A DNA stretch of 64,000 nt, from positions 142,395 through 206,394 of the forward strand of contig NZ_JASTZU010000037.1 in the NCBI RefSeq assembly GCF_030282825.1. The letters run 5' to 3'. The position numbers and the translations under genes are program-made. This DNA comes from Aquibacillus rhizosphaerae. Its GTDB lineage: Bacteria > Bacillota > Bacilli > Bacillales > Amphibacillaceae. Below are positions 19,815 through 29,073 of this stretch, piece after piece; positions within the stretch are counted from its first letter, which is position 1, and each line of letters starts with the position of its first letter. The notes beneath the pieces are model-generated. The model saw nothing but the letters and a program-made list of their open reading frames with translations. It ran no database searches and was not told the origin of the DNA.

Positions 19815-21125
19815 TTATTCATGAATAATATCATAAACTAAAGGATGACGTTCGACAACCTTTTGTGTAATGGTGTACGAAGCATAAATCTTTTCAACTG
19901 CTTCTGTTACTGATTCAGAATTGCTATGAATAGTTACGAGTGATTCACCTTTAGTTACTTTATCCCCAACTTTTTTGTTTAAGACAAGACCTACAGCTAA
20001 ATCAATGATAGAATCTTTTGTCGTTCTTCCTGCACCTAAAATACTTGCAGCAATGCCAATTTCATCTGCAGTAATTTCAGATACGTACCCATCTTCTTTT
20101 GCTTCCACTTCAAACGTGTATGCCGCTGCTGGTAACTTACTAGGTTGATCTACAACAGATTCATCTCCACCTTGAGAAGCTATAAATGTTTTGAACTTTT
20201 CAAGAGCTAGGCCTGTTTCAATCGCATGTTCTAACATGGATCTGGCTTGATCAATCGTTTCCGCTTCACCTGCTAAATAAACCATTTGACTCCCTAAAGT
20301 TAAACAAAGTTCATGAAGATCTGCAGGACCTTCTCCCTTTAACGTATCTATTGCTTCTTTTACTTCTAGTGCATTTCCAATTGCAAACCCTAAAGGTTGG
20401 TTCATATCAGAAATAACAGCTATTGTATTACGTCCAGCACCATTACCAATCTGAACCATTGCTTGCGCTAATTCTTTTGCACCTTCGATATCTTTCATAA
20501 ATGCACCAGATCCTGTTTTCACATCCAAAACAATGGCATCAGCACCCGAAGCAATTTTCTTACTCATAATCGAACTAGCAATTAATGGAATAGAATTTAC
20601 GGTTGCTGTTACATCTCGCAAGCCATAAAGTTTCTTATCTGCAGGTGTTAAATTACCACTTTGGCCAACCACTGCAATATTATTCGTATTAACTAGTTCA
20701 TTAAATTTCTTACTACCTAGTTCCACTTCGAATCCTTTAATAGATTCTAGTTTATCAACCGTTCCTCCTGTATGACCCAATCCACGACCAGACATTTTCG
20801 CAACAGGGACACCAACAGAGGCTACTAGTGGGGCTAATATTAGGGTCGTTGTATCACCGACACCACCAGTACTATGCTTATCAACTTTAATGCCTTTTAT
20901 ATCTGATAAATCAATCTGATCACCTGATTCCGCCATTGCCATCGTTAAGTGAACTCTTTCAGAATTTGTCATATCTTGAAAATAGATAGCCATCGCTAGA
21001 GCTGACATTTGATAATCAGGAATATTTTCATTTGTATATCCTTCTATAATAAAATCTATTTCTTGTTTTGTTAATTCTTCACCATTTCTTTTTTTACTAA
21101 TTAGATCTACCATTCTCAATGTCAT
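19815..21125 (-). CDS. pdp: Pyrimidine-nucleoside phosphorylase
   Basis: Homodimeric phosphorylase cleaving uridine, deoxyuridine and thymidine to base and pentose 1-phosphate. Signature [20 protein letters not shown] lies near residue 81, preceded by the helical N-terminal domain and followed by KTGSGAFM. About 436 residues. The start is ambiguous: GTG 21131, ATG 21128 and ATG 21125 follow AAAGGGTG closely; ATG 21125 gives the best spacing, while homologues often begin at the internal MVDLI. Separated by 18-24 nt from nupC, cotranscribed. Confidence 0.93.
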   Translation of the reverse strand: MTLRMVDLISKKRNGEELTKQEIDFIIEGYTNENIPDYQMSALAMAIYFQDMTNSERVHLTMAMAESGDQIDLSDIKGIKVDKHSTGGVGDTTTLILAPLVASVGVPVAKMSGRGLGHTGGTVDKLESIKGFEVELGSKKFNELVNTNNIAVVGQSGNLTPADKKLYGLRDVTATVNSIPLIASSIMSKKIASGADAIVLDVKTGSGAFMKDIEGAKELAQAMVQIGNGAGRNTIAVISDMNQPLGFAIGNALEVKEAIDTLKGEGPADLHELCLTLGSQMVYLAGEAETIDQARSMLEHAIETGLALEKFKTFIASQGGDESVVDQPSKLPAAAYTFEVEAKEDGYVSEITADEIGIAASILGAGRTTKDSIIDLAVGLVLNKKVGDKVTKGESLVTIHSNSESVTEAVEKIYASYTITQKVVERHPLVYDIIHE

Positions 21126-21148
21126 CATCACCCTTTAGGATAGTTTAA

Positions 21149-22354
21149 TTAAAAGAACATACCAGCAATTGCTGCACTTAGTAATGAAGCCAGCATACCA
21201 GCTGCAACAGCACGCAATCCAAGTCTAGCAATGTCTCCACGACGATTTGGTGCAAGCTCACCAAGTCCACCAAGTAAAATTGCCATAGAGCTCAAGTTAG
21301 CAAAACCACATAATGCAAAACTAACAACTAGATTCGTCTTATCTGACAAGTTAGCCATTTCTGGAGCAAAAGCAGCATAAGCGACAAATTCGTTTAATAC
21401 AAGTTTTTGACCAATGAAGCTTCCGGCAATAACTGCTTCAGACCATGGCACACCAACTGCAAAAGCAATCGGAGCGAAAATATAGCCAAGTATTCCTTCA
21501 AGTGTCAATCCTCCAAAGATTCCTAGAATTCCATTGATTAACGCTATAAGAGCAATAAACGCTAATAACATTGCCCCTACATTTAAAGCAAGCTTCAGTC
21601 CATCTGTTGCACCTTTAGCAGCTGCATCAATGACATTTACTGTATCTTTATCTTTCTCTAATTCCAATGAATCCGATGTTGCAGATCTTTCTGTTTCTGG
21701 CATCATTATTTTCGCCATAATTAATCCAGCTGGTGCAGCCATGAAACTCGCTGCTAACAAGTATTCAAGTGGAACACCTAACAAAGAGTAACCAACAAGA
21801 ACAGAACCCGCTACAGAGGCAAGTCCTCCTGTCATGACAGCGAACAGCTCTGAATTTGTCATTTTTGCTAAGAACGGACGAACTACAAGTGGTGCTTCCG
21901 TTTGACCGACAAATATATTTGCAGCAGCAGACATAGACTCTGTTTTACTTGTGCCTAATAGTTTTGATAAAGCACCACCAATTACTTTTATAAATAATTG
22001 CATGATTCCAAGATAATATAAAACCGATATTAAAGCTGAAAAGAATATAATAATTGGTAATACATGAAAAGCAAAAATAGTACCAAATTCCTCACCATTA
22101 GCTAAGGAACCAAATAGAAACCCTATTCCTTCATTAGCATAATCAATAACATTTTGTACACGTAGTGTAAACCACTTCAGTGCAGCTCTTCCTGCCTCCC
22201 ATTTCAAAACAATAAAAGCAAATAAGATTTGGATTGACAATCCACCAAGAATAGTCCTTAATTTAATCGCTTTCTTTTTACTTGAAAACAGAAATGCTAT
22301 CGACAAAACAACAAAGATACCAAAGATACCCCATAATAAATTCATATTGTCCAC
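21149..22354 (-). CDS. nupC: Concentrative nucleoside transporter NupC
   Basis: CNT-family proton- or sodium-coupled nucleoside importer with about 8-10 membrane segments, 401 residues. Family marks: [21 protein letters not shown] in the core, [21 protein letters not shown] and [28 protein letters not shown] precedes the ATG. First gene of the nupC-pdp unit; the promoter carries one putative GntR site between -35 and -10 and another just downstream, so it is probably repressed without nucleosides. Confidence 0.95.
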   Translation of the reverse strand: MDNMNLLWGIFGIFVVLSIAFLFSSKKKAIKLRTILGGLSIQILFAFIVLKWEAGRAALKWFTLRVQNVIDYANEGIGFLFGSLANGEEFGTIFAFHVLPIIIFFSALISVLYYLGIMQLFIKVIGGALSKLLGTSKTESMSAAANIFVGQTEAPLVVRPFLAKMTNSELFAVMTGGLASVAGSVLVGYSLLGVPLEYLLAASFMAAPAGLIMAKIMMPETERSATSDSLELEKDKDTVNVIDAAAKGATDGLKLALNVGAMLLAFIALIALINGILGIFGGLTLEGILGYIFAPIAFAVGVPWSEAVIAGSFIGQKLVLNEFVAYAAFAPEMANLSDKTNLVVSFALCGFANLSSMAILLGGLGELAPNRRGDIARLGLRAVAAGMLASLLSAAIAGMFF

Positions 22355-22378
22355 TCACCTTCATAGTTTGATTAAAAA

Positions 22379-22392
22379 TGTAATCGTTTGTA
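22379..22392 (-). promoter_or_regulatory. Candidate cre (CcpA) site in nupC leader
   Basis: Minus-strand TACAAACGATTACA matches 12 of 14 positions of the cre consensus TGWAANCGNTNWCA, downstream of the nupC promoter. Catabolite repression of the dra-nupC-pdp operon is known in B. subtilis. Confidence 0.4.
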
Positions 22393-22439
22393 TTTCGTAT
22401 TAAAAATAATTATTTTCACTACACAAACAACAAATTAAA

Positions 22440-22453
22440 GTAGGATGTCCAAC
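22440..22453. promoter_or_regulatory. Putative GntR operator A (nupC leader)
   Basis: GTAGGATGTCCAAC, the weakest of three related sites, about 50 nt downstream of the nupC -10. Confidence 0.5.
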
Positions 22454-22497
22454 AACTGAGTGTTTTTGTATCCCCTTTCATCGTAGCTACAATATAA

Positions 22498-22526
22498 CTA
22501 TAAAGGTGAGACGTCCAACAAGTCAA
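22498..22526 (-). promoter_or_regulatory. nupC promoter with GntR operator B in the spacer
   Basis: TTGACT-N17-TTATAG on the minus strand. The 17-nt spacer contains the putative operator GTGAGACGTCCAAC (22506-22519 read on plus), a classic repressor position. Confidence 0.65.
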
Positions 22527-22669
22527 TCTTTTTTTAAAATTTATTTGTTTCCACTTTTTTCTATGTAAATTAAGGTATAACTAAGCTCCCGGCAAATAGC
22601 TTGGTTTCATTACTCCATTACCGAAAGCCCCATCTATTTATATGATTTTTCACCTTTTCAAAAAACACA

Positions 22670-23395
22670 TTAGAAAACTCGTTTTCTAAAAACACTAAAA
22701 CTAATTTGGTCGGATTTAAAGAAATTAAGTGAGTACAACACTGGATTATCTGATAAGTCATAATGAATTTGTTTTAAAATTAGCAGAGGAGTGTCAGCAT
22801 CACAATTTAAAATCTCTGAGATATCTTCATGATAACCAATTGTTTTTATATCGGCTTTGGCATAACTTATTGTGATTCCTGCTTCTTCTTGTAGCGAGGT
22901 TAGCATGGACTCCTCATTAAGTTTGTATCCTTTTGCGAGAAGGTTCGCTGGAATTTTATCTATACAATAAACAAGAGGGGATCCGTTTGATGTACGAACA
23001 CGTCTAACCAAGAGTACTTGTTCATTTTCATTTAGTTGCAATTCTTTTATATCATCACTATGCGGCTCTACATAACCAGTAAATATAAGTTCCGTTCCTG
23101 GGGTTTTTCCTTCTCTTTCAATCATATCTGTAATACTAAACAGTTCTTCAATTCCACCAGAAAATACCGGTTTTTTATTTACAAATGTCCCTACTCCATG
23201 CTTTCTGATAATAATATTCTCTTCCTCTAAAATACGTAACGCTTCTCTTAATGTATTCCTTGATACACGTAGCTCTTTAGCAAAATCAGTTTCTGATGGC
23301 AAGCGCTCACCTGGTTCTAGTTCTCCATCATTAATTTTTCCTTTTATTTGTTCAATGACAATTAGATAACGTGGTGTTTGATAGTTATAATTCAT
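22670..23395 (-). CDS. GntR-family (HutC type, UTRA domain) regulator
   Basis: About 241-residue repressor-type protein: winged helix at 5-70 (RLPSETDFAKELRVSRNTLR) and a UTRA ligand domain (about 90-235). ATG 23395 follows GGGAGGG by 6 nt. It sits beside nupC-pdp and xapX-deoB in the same direction, and three related palindromic sites lie at those promoters. I infer it controls nucleoside use, with a nucleoside or pentose phosphate as effector. Ligand unproven. Confidence 0.88.
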   Translation of the reverse strand: MNYNYQTPRYLIVIEQIKGKINDGELEPGERLPSETDFAKELRVSRNTLREALRILEEENIIIRKHGVGTFVNKKPVFSGGIEELFSITDMIEREGKTPGTELIFTGYVEPHSDDIKELQLNENEQVLLVRRVRTSNGSPLVYCIDKIPANLLAKGYKLNEESMLTSLQEEAGITISYAKADIKTIGYHEDISEILNCDADTPLLILKQIHYDLSDNPVLYSLNFFKSDQISFSVFRKRVF

Positions 23396-23491
23396 ACTCG
23401 ACCCTCCCATATGAAGTTATTTTACATTTATTATAAAGCCCTTACAAGCTATGTTTTATCTTTTGGAAAATAGAGCTTCACTCTACTACCT

Positions 23492-23529
23492 ATTTAAAAG
23501 GATTGGCGAATTTGCCAATCCTTTTAAAT
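23492..23529 (-). terminator. Terminator of the ars operon
   Basis: 15-bp stem TTTAAAAGGATTGGC/GCCAATCCTTTTAAA directly after the HesB-like stop codon. Confidence 0.88.
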
Positions 23530-23530
23530 A

Positions 23531-23812
23531 TTAGCAACAATCCTCGATGCCCTGAAGTACAAGACCTTTTTCTCCGTCTTGTTCCTGACAATCTAAAATT
23601 AAGCTATTTGTTTGATCTTTTATAATTGGGTCTATCGCAACCACGATTCCATTAATTTCTTGCACTTCATCATCCGCTTGTGGCTCATCCAGAGCCACTC
23701 CTATTTTAGGACTTCCTCAGCCCATGCCTGCAAAGTGAATTCGTAATGCTTGTTTGCCTTCTTGTTTCATAATATCAGTTAATAATATTTTAGCTTGTTC
23801 ACTAATCTTCAT
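23531..23812 (-). CDS. HesB-like protein with in-frame TGA at the conserved Cys (candidate selenoprotein)
   Basis: 93-codon gene of the HesB/IscA (TIGR01911, HesB-like selenoprotein) type. Codon 32 is TGA (23719-23717) inside FAGMG-U-GSPKIGVALDEP, exactly where the family has its conserved Cys and where some known members carry selenocysteine. The frame continues without fault for 61 more codons to LQGIEDCC and TAA. GAGGTG lies 8 nt before ATG. A 7-bp hairpin begins 19 nt after the TGA with its loop 26 nt downstream. It is the last gene of arsA-arsR-arsC-arsD, 45 nt after arsD. Either a selenoprotein, perhaps binding arsenic or an Fe-S/metal centre, or a gene inactivated at its key residue; the exact position favours the former. 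Confidence 0.75.
23680..23698 (-). other. Putative bacterial SECIS hairpin
   Basis: Perfect 7-bp stem GTGGCTC/GAGCCAC with loop TGGAT. The loop starts at the 26th base after the TGA and has G in its first two bases; both fit the loose bacterial SECIS rules as I know them (apical loop about 16-37 nt from UGA). Confidence 0.55.
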
Positions 23813-23857
23813 AGTTGATTCACCTCTTTCTACCTTATTGTACTATAACTAGAATAC

Positions 23858-24214
23858 TTACAATAATGGTAAGTCTTTTGTTTTTGTTTCTTTTTTAACT
23901 ATTTCCGTCTTCTGAATACCAGTCCATGTAGCTAGTTCCTGATTAGAAGGATACCCACCTATTTTTTGTACTTGCTTATCCACTAGCACAACGGGTAAAG
24001 CATCAATTCCTTGTTCTTCTAATAACTTTTGAACTTCTTTTTCATCAACAAAAAACTGAGGTTCGTTTCCTAAGTTATAACGCTTGATATCTACACCTTT
24101 TTTCTCAAGTAAGAACACAGCATTTGCTATTCTCGTAAGCTCTGGGTCTACATGAGGTCCACATACCCCTGTTGGACAACATAACGCTGGATCAAAAATT
24201 TCTATCTTAGCCAT
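23858..24214 (-). CDS. arsD: ArsD arsenic metallochaperone / trans-acting repressor
   Basis: 118-residue thioredoxin-like protein that delivers As(III) or Sb(III) to the ArsA ATPase. The metal-binding Cys12, Cys13 and Cys18 (LCCPTGVCG) match the E. coli ArsD numbering. The C-terminal vicinal Cys pairs of plasmid ArsD are absent. AGGAGG before ATG. Sits between arsC and the HesB-like gene; the presence of arsA in the same operon supports the chaperone role. Confidence 0.95.
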   Translation of the reverse strand: MAKIEIFDPALCCPTGVCGPHVDPELTRIANAVFLLEKKGVDIKRYNLGNEPQFFVDEKEVQKLLEEQGIDALPVVLVDKQVQKIGGYPSNQELATWTGIQKTEIVKKETKTKDLPLL

Positions 24215-24249
24215 TCATTTGCCTCCTAATTAACAATTTTCTGAAGAAC

Positions 24250-24669
24250 TTATTTACCTGTGTTTGCAAACCTTTCAATACGTTCACCAATTTCGTCACG
24301 AACACGTTGAAAGAAAGCCCACTTTTCTTCTTCGGTTCCTTCTGCTTTTGCAGGGTCATCAAACCCCCAGTGTTCTCGTTCCTTGTTAGGAGGTGTCGCT
24401 GGACAAACATCATTGGCATGTCCACATAGCGTAACTACCAAATCTGCTTTTTTAAGTAAATCCTGGTCAATCGTATCAGATGTTTGATTAGATATATCAA
24501 TTCCTACTTCCTTCATTGCTTTGATAGCATTGGGATTGACACCATGCGCTTCTATTCCTGCTGAATACACATCATATTTTCCTTTCAGATGCTCTTTCCC
24601 CCATGCCTCAGCCATTTGGCTTCTGCAAGAATTACCTGTACAAAGAAAATAAATAATTGGTTTCGCCAT
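24250..24669 (-). CDS. arsC: Arsenate reductase, thioredoxin-coupled
   Basis: 139-residue LMW-phosphatase-fold enzyme reducing arsenate to arsenite with thioredoxin. Catalytic loop CTGNSCRS (Cys10-Ser17) and the redox relay Cys82 and Cys89 ([10 protein letters not shown]) are all present, identical in position to S. aureus/B. subtilis ArsC. Product arsenite is the cargo of ArsD/ArsA. Starts 111 nt after arsR. Confidence 0.97.
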   Translation of the reverse strand: MAKPIIYFLCTGNSCRSQMAEAWGKEHLKGKYDVYSAGIEAHGVNPNAIKAMKEVGIDISNQTSDTIDQDLLKKADLVVTLCGHANDVCPATPPNKEREHWGFDDPAKAEGTEEEKWAFFQRVRDEIGERIERFANTGK

Positions 24670-24780
24670 TTAAAAAACTCCTTATTTGTAATTTGATTTT
24701 GTCTATACTGTTTGAGTTATATAATTCTATATAGATAGATTTATATAAATAAGTGATCCAAAAATGTAATAAGTTACTTT

Positions 24781-25128
24781 CTAATCACAACACACTCTCA
24801 AGCCTTTTTTTTCTAAATCTATAATTTTTTCTTGTTGTTCTGGAAAAAAGCTCGTAATACTTTCGATTAGTGGATATACCTGAGAATCTGTGTTGATTCG
24901 GTAAAATATCCATTGTCCTTGTCTTCGTTCTTTTACAATCTCAGCAGCTTTTAGTTTTTTAACATGTTGACTAATGGAAGGCTGGCTCATCTGTAAGATT
25001 TCAACAAGTTCACAAACGCAACATTCATCATGCATTAATAAACAAACTATACTTAATCTTGTTTTATCACCTAGTAACTTCATAACTATTGAACCATGTT
25101 CAACATCTAGCTTATTTATTGTCGTCAT
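24781..25128 (-). CDS. arsR: ArsR/SmtB-family arsenite-sensing repressor
   Basis: About 115-residue winged-helix metalloregulator. The alpha-3 metal site ECCVCELVEIL carries the Cys-x-Cys arsenite ligands next to the recognition helix (QPSISQHVKKLK); an extra C-terminal CC pair is present. ATG 25128 is 7 nt after TTAGGAGG; the ATG at 25134 is too close. Unusually it lies second in the operon, 36 nt after arsA, rather than first. Confidence 0.93.
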   Translation of the reverse strand: MTTINKLDVEHGSIVMKLLGDKTRLSIVCLLMHDECCVCELVEILQMSQPSISQHVKKLKAAEIVKERRQGQWIFYRINTDSQVYPLIESITSFFPEQQEKIIDLEKKGLRVCCD

Positions 25129-25164
25129 ACGCATTCCTCCTAACCTAATTCAAACAATAAAAAC

Positions 25165-26931
25165 TTACGCTTTCGTTATTTGTTTTAATCGCTCAACACC
25201 AATAATGTCATCGGCTTGCCAAGGAACAATGATTGTTTCTGATGCCAACTCATTAAATACTCTTTCAATCCACGTTTGCTCCGCATAGGCCCTGCCTTTT
25301 AGGACTGGATCTTCTGTGGTAGTCGCTTGAAAGCTTTGATTTATAATCCACCATTTCGGTTCAATCTTTGCGCGACGTAAATCTTCTTGTAAACGATTCG
25401 CTTCATGAACAGGAGTGGCTTCTGGCAACGTAACTAGAGCTACAAAGGTTTGATTTGGATCACGAAGCCGCGGTATCAATTTCTGCACATAGGCTGGCAT
25501 CTTTCCGTTTGCTCGCTCCACTTCCTGGTGATAAGACTCTGCTGCATCTAATAGTAGTAACGTATGTCCTGTCGGCGCGGTATCAATAACAACAAAAGCG
25601 TCGTCCGATAGATCTACTGCTTTTGCAAAGGCTTGAAACACGGCAATCTCTTCTGTACAAGGTGATTCCAAATCCTCTTTAACAAATGCAATTTCATCTT
25701 CTGTTAGCGAATCATCTAATTTTTCCAATACTTGTTTTTTATAGAGATCTACCTCATGTTTTGGGTTGATACTGCTTACCGTTAGATAATCAGAAAGTTG
25801 GGTCTCATCTAATACATGCATAAGGTGAGCTGCAGGATCTGTGGTTGTTAAATGAACTTTATGTCCTTTTTCAGCTAGTCCAACTGCAACCGCAGCTGCC
25901 ATTGTAGTTTTGCCTACGCCACCTTTGCCCATTGTCATAAATACACCATGCTCATTATTACTAAGCTGGGCTACTATCTTTTCCAGAGATGGCAATTGCA
26001 TGTCTAAATTTGATTCGTACTTTCCCTTATTACCGATTTCACTATCTATAAATAAATTCTTCAAAGCATTAATTCCTGTCAAATTATACGGCACAAGGGG
26101 TAAAAAATAGTTTCTCATATCATATAATAAATTCGAAATCCCCTTAAGCTCTTGTTGCTGCTTTTCCTCTAATTTACAGGCTACTAAGTCATTGGATTGT
26201 CGTTTGAATACCCCGTTAATGATTAGCGACTGATTTGTAATCCCTAATTGGTTTAGTTCTAAAGAAGCTCTTTTTGCCTCATCTAGTGAGGAACGATCTG
26301 GTCTAGCGACTAACACAAGTAAGGTTTCCTCTTTGTTTGCCAATGCTCGCATCGTTTTTTTATATAAACTTTTTTTCTTTTCCAATCCTGCTAGTGGCCC
26401 TAAGCAAGAAGCACCGTGTGTACTCTCATCTAGAAACGAATTCCATGCTGTTGGTAGCTGTAACAATCGTAACGTATGTCCTGTCGGTGCCGTATCAAAA
26501 ATAATATGGTCAAACTGTTTAGTCGTTTCTTCATTTGCTAATAAATTTGTAAACTCATCAAATGCAGCAATTTCTACTGTGCAAGCACCTGATAATTGTT
26601 CTTCCATATTTGTTATGGCAGCCTGAGGAAGTTTACCTCGGTACGGCCCAATAATTTTCTCGCGATACTCCAATGCTGCTTGTTCAGGGTCTAAATTTGC
26701 AGCGTAAAGATTAGGAATAGTAGGAATTTGGGTAGGATATGTTTCTAGTTCCATCTCAAATACATCTTGTAAATTAGAAGCAGGATCTGTACTTACAATC
26801 AGTACTTGTTTCCCTAATTCCGCTAAAGCAACAGCAGTAGCACAAGCAGTAGAGGTCTTCCCAACTCCACCTTTGCCAGTAAAAAATAAATTTCTATTGT
26901 TTGAGATTAGTTCTGGACGTAAACGTTCCAT
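25165..26931 (-). CDS. arsA: ArsA arsenite-stimulated ATPase
   Basis: 588-residue fused double ATPase that powers As(III)/Sb(III) efflux through an ArsB or Acr3 membrane pump. Two deviant P-loops GKGGVGKT (19-26 and about 335-345) and two DTAPTGHT signal motifs mark the halves A1 and A2. Metal-site cysteines are in SGACTVEIAAF and ESPCTEEIAVF. AAGGAG precedes ATG. First gene of the operon; no arsB or acr3 is adjacent, so its pump is either distant or replaced. Confidence 0.96.
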   Translation of the reverse strand: MERLRPELISNNRNLFFTGKGGVGKTSTACATAVALAELGKQVLIVSTDPASNLQDVFEMELETYPTQIPTIPNLYAANLDPEQAALEYREKIIGPYRGKLPQAAITNMEEQLSGACTVEIAAFDEFTNLLANEETTKQFDHIIFDTAPTGHTLRLLQLPTAWNSFLDESTHGASCLGPLAGLEKKKSLYKKTMRALANKEETLLVLVARPDRSSLDEAKRASLELNQLGITNQSLIINGVFKRQSNDLVACKLEEKQQQELKGISNLLYDMRNYFLPLVPYNLTGINALKNLFIDSEIGNKGKYESNLDMQLPSLEKIVAQLSNNEHGVFMTMGKGGVGKTTMAAAVAVGLAEKGHKVHLTTTDPAAHLMHVLDETQLSDYLTVSSINPKHEVDLYKKQVLEKLDDSLTEDEIAFVKEDLESPCTEEIAVFQAFAKAVDLSDDAFVVIDTAPTGHTLLLLDAAESYHQEVERANGKMPAYVQKLIPRLRDPNQTFVALVTLPEATPVHEANRLQEDLRRAKIEPKWWIINQSFQATTTEDPVLKGRAYAEQTWIERVFNELASETIIVPWQADDIIGVERLKQITKA

Positions 26932-26995
26932 TGCAAAACTCCTTATATATATTTCATATTGGTATTTTAATTACATTCTAACATCATTATATTAG

Positions 26996-27017
26996 CAATC
27001 AATTATATAATCAATTG
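26996..27017. promoter_or_regulatory. Candidate ArsR operator upstream of arsA
   Basis: AT-rich imperfect palindrome (CAATC-AATTATATAAT-CAATTG) about 65-86 nt before the arsA start; it shares the ATCAA/TTGAT-like arms of ArsR-family sites. Weak evidence in such AT-rich DNA. Confidence 0.35.
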
Positions 27018-27161
27018 TTTATATAAAGAACATTAACACCTTAAAGCATTGTGATTTTTTTCACATACATAGGAGTTTAATTTGTTTATTATTAGATTAT
27101 CAACAATGAATAGTACTTCTTTCAAGACTATATTAATTATACGAAAGTAGGTTCATTAACA

Positions 27162-27797
27162 ATGACAAAACTATTATATATTACAGCAAATCCATTCAAT
27201 GAAGAAAGGTCATATGGTATGGCTGTGGGAAAGGCATTTATTGACAGCTATAAGGAAGTACATCCGAAAGATGAAGTGACACATATCGATTTATATAGTG
27301 AGAACATTCCCCACATTGATGCCGATGTTTTCCAAGGATGGGGTAAACTTCAATCTGGACAAGGTTTTGAAGCATTGTCTGTTGAGGAAAAAGCAAAAGT
27401 AGGACGACTAAATGAATTAAGTGAACAATTTGTAGAGGCAGACAAATATGTCTTTGTCACACCACTTTGGAATCTTTTATTTCCACCAGTCATGAAAACC
27501 TACCTTGATTCTGTTGCAGTTGCTGGTAAAACATTTAAGCATACGGAACATGGAACAATTGGCCTTTTAACAGATAAGAAGGCGTTGCATATCCAAGCAA
27601 GTGGTGGTGTCTATTCTCACGGTCCGTCTGCAGATAAGGAAATGGGACATCGATACTTAAAAGTACTAATGGGTTTTTTCGGTATCCCTTCATTTGAGGG
27701 TCTTTTTGTCGAAGGACATGATGAAATGCCTGATAAAAAAGAAGAAATCCAAGCAGACGCGATTGCACGGGCTAAGGATTTGGCGGAAACATTTTAG
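27162..27797 (+). CDS. azoR: FMN-dependent NADH:quinone/azo reductase
   Basis: Flavodoxin-fold AzoR of 211 residues reducing quinones and azo dyes. Seen: N-terminal phosphate loop [33 protein letters not shown], and [10 protein letters not shown] binding FMN. Weak ribosome site (AGTAGG about 11 nt before ATG). Divergent from the ars operon across 230 bp; a role in quinone or thiol stress is inferred from the family. Confidence 0.92.
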   Translation: MTKLLYITANPFNEERSYGMAVGKAFIDSYKEVHPKDEVTHIDLYSENIPHIDADVFQGWGKLQSGQGFEALSVEEKAKVGRLNELSEQFVEADKYVFVTPLWNLLFPPVMKTYLDSVAVAGKTFKHTEHGTIGLLTDKKALHIQASGGVYSHGPSADKEMGHRYLKVLMGFFGIPSFEGLFVEGHDEMPDKKEEIQADAIARAKDLAETF

Positions 27798-27890
27798 CAG
27801 AACAAAAGCTCAGGGCGCCTTGCTGGACGTTGCACATGCAATAGTCAGTTATCCACAGGACACTAAATCTATAATTTCCTATGCTAAAAC

Positions 27891-27918
27891 AAAAGCAGTC
27901 GATTACGACTGCTTTTTT
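27891..27918 (+). terminator. Terminator of azoR
   Basis: 11-bp stem AAAAGCAGTCG/CGACTGCTTTT with T-run. Confidence 0.88.
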
Positions 27919-28045
27919 GTATTGATGTAATTACTATCACATTACTCCCTTTGAATTAGCATTGTGGGGATCTATATAGAGAGTATATAAGTGTTAAAGT
28001 TTACTATAGAATAGAACGTGATATATTTCTTGATCCAAAATCGAT

Positions 28046-28672
28046 TTATCTTTTCTTTTTTTGAGGAAAAATAAAATAAGATAAAGTAATGATTCCATCA
28101 ATTACTAATACTAACGTCCAGACTCCTGTAACTCTACCAACTACTTCATCGTCAAATAACCCCTTTTCAATTAAATTAGAAATTAATTCACCACTCGAAA
28201 ACAACGTTTGTAAGTCACGTAAATCATAAAAGAAAGCCAATACCAAAGTAATGATACTAAAAAAAGCAATATGTAAACCAAATCCTTTAAGCTCATGTAT
28301 AGCATATTTCATTCCATACAATTGCTCATCTTGTCCCTCTGGCTCCAGTTCCTCACCTTTCCATTGCATAATCTTTCTTTTAATTAAACGGTCCAACTTT
28401 TTAAAATCCTTCTTACCAAAAGTGAACGCATAAATAAGAAAAACAGTGATGATTACTTGGAAAGTGTCAAACCTACCTGTGTTCCTATAATCAAGTATTC
28501 CAATAAACAACAAGCCTACATCACTTAGTAACCAGATAACGATAAAGTATTTGCTCCATTTTTCTATATTGAACAAATATCTAGCGATTAAGAATCCGAT
28601 AATCGTTAGCCAAAAAACAATTTCTCCCGTAATGAAAAATACCCATTTATATTGAAGAATAAAATCAACCAT
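28046..28672 (-). CDS. Multi-pass membrane protein of unknown function
   Basis: About 208 residues. Hydrophobic segments at about 8-30, 42-58, 70-85, 135-155 and 185-202 with a charged cytoplasmic-type loop (KKDFKKLDRLIKRKIMQW) in the middle. I do not recognise the family. ATG 28672 (MVDFILQYKW) follows AGAGGA by 8 nt and is preferred to 28720. Monocistronic; divergent from the ycgT-like gene across about 400 bp containing a Fur box. Confidence 0.7.
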   Translation of the reverse strand: MVDFILQYKWVFFITGEIVFWLTIIGFLIARYLFNIEKWSKYFIVIWLLSDVGLLFIGILDYRNTGRFDTFQVIITVFLIYAFTFGKKDFKKLDRLIKRKIMQWKGEELEPEGQDEQLYGMKYAIHELKGFGLHIAFFSIITLVLAFFYDLRDLQTLFSSGELISNLIEKGLFDDEVVGRVTGVWTLVLVIDGIITLSYFIFPQKKKR

Positions 28673-28964
28673 TACGTTGTTCCTCTTTTCATATATAGTA
28701 AAAACATTGTCTAGATACATAGATTAATTTTTAGTAGACAACCATCTGATTGGATTTGGTGTTACTAATAATTTCCGTACTTTCCATAGCCACCGGACTG
28801 CTTTCCACACGAATAGTTGACTCTTCCAAACATCTATCCACTCTCGTATATAAGGTCTCTATATCTAGTATATAAGTTAACGCGATTCAGATTACAAGTA
28901 TTTTTTTAAAATATTTTAGCATAACCTTACTTTTCTTCTCTTTATAGATATTTTTATTTTTTAT

Positions 28965-28979
28965 TGATAATGATTATCA
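28965..28979. promoter_or_regulatory. Fur box
   Basis: TGATAATGATTATCA is an exact 7-1-7 Fur box. It overlaps a -35 (TTGATA 28964) ahead of TATAAT at 28988-28993, so the downstream reductase should be repressed by iron-loaded Fur. Confidence 0.9.
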
Positions 28980-29073
28980 ATATCGTTTATAATATTGTTA
29001 ACTTGTTTATAATTATAACTTTACTTGATTAGATAGACGTTTCTTTAATTTTTATATAGGGAGTGGGTATATT

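Noticed and set aside
23531..23812. Calling the HesB-like gene a simple nonsense pseudogene
   Set aside because: The only stop is at the exact residue replaced by Sec in known relatives, the rest is intact, and a fitting hairpin follows; kept as candidate selenoprotein.
27850..27858. Single exact DnaA box TTATCCACA after azoR
   Set aside because: Isolated; about one exact match is expected by chance in the window.
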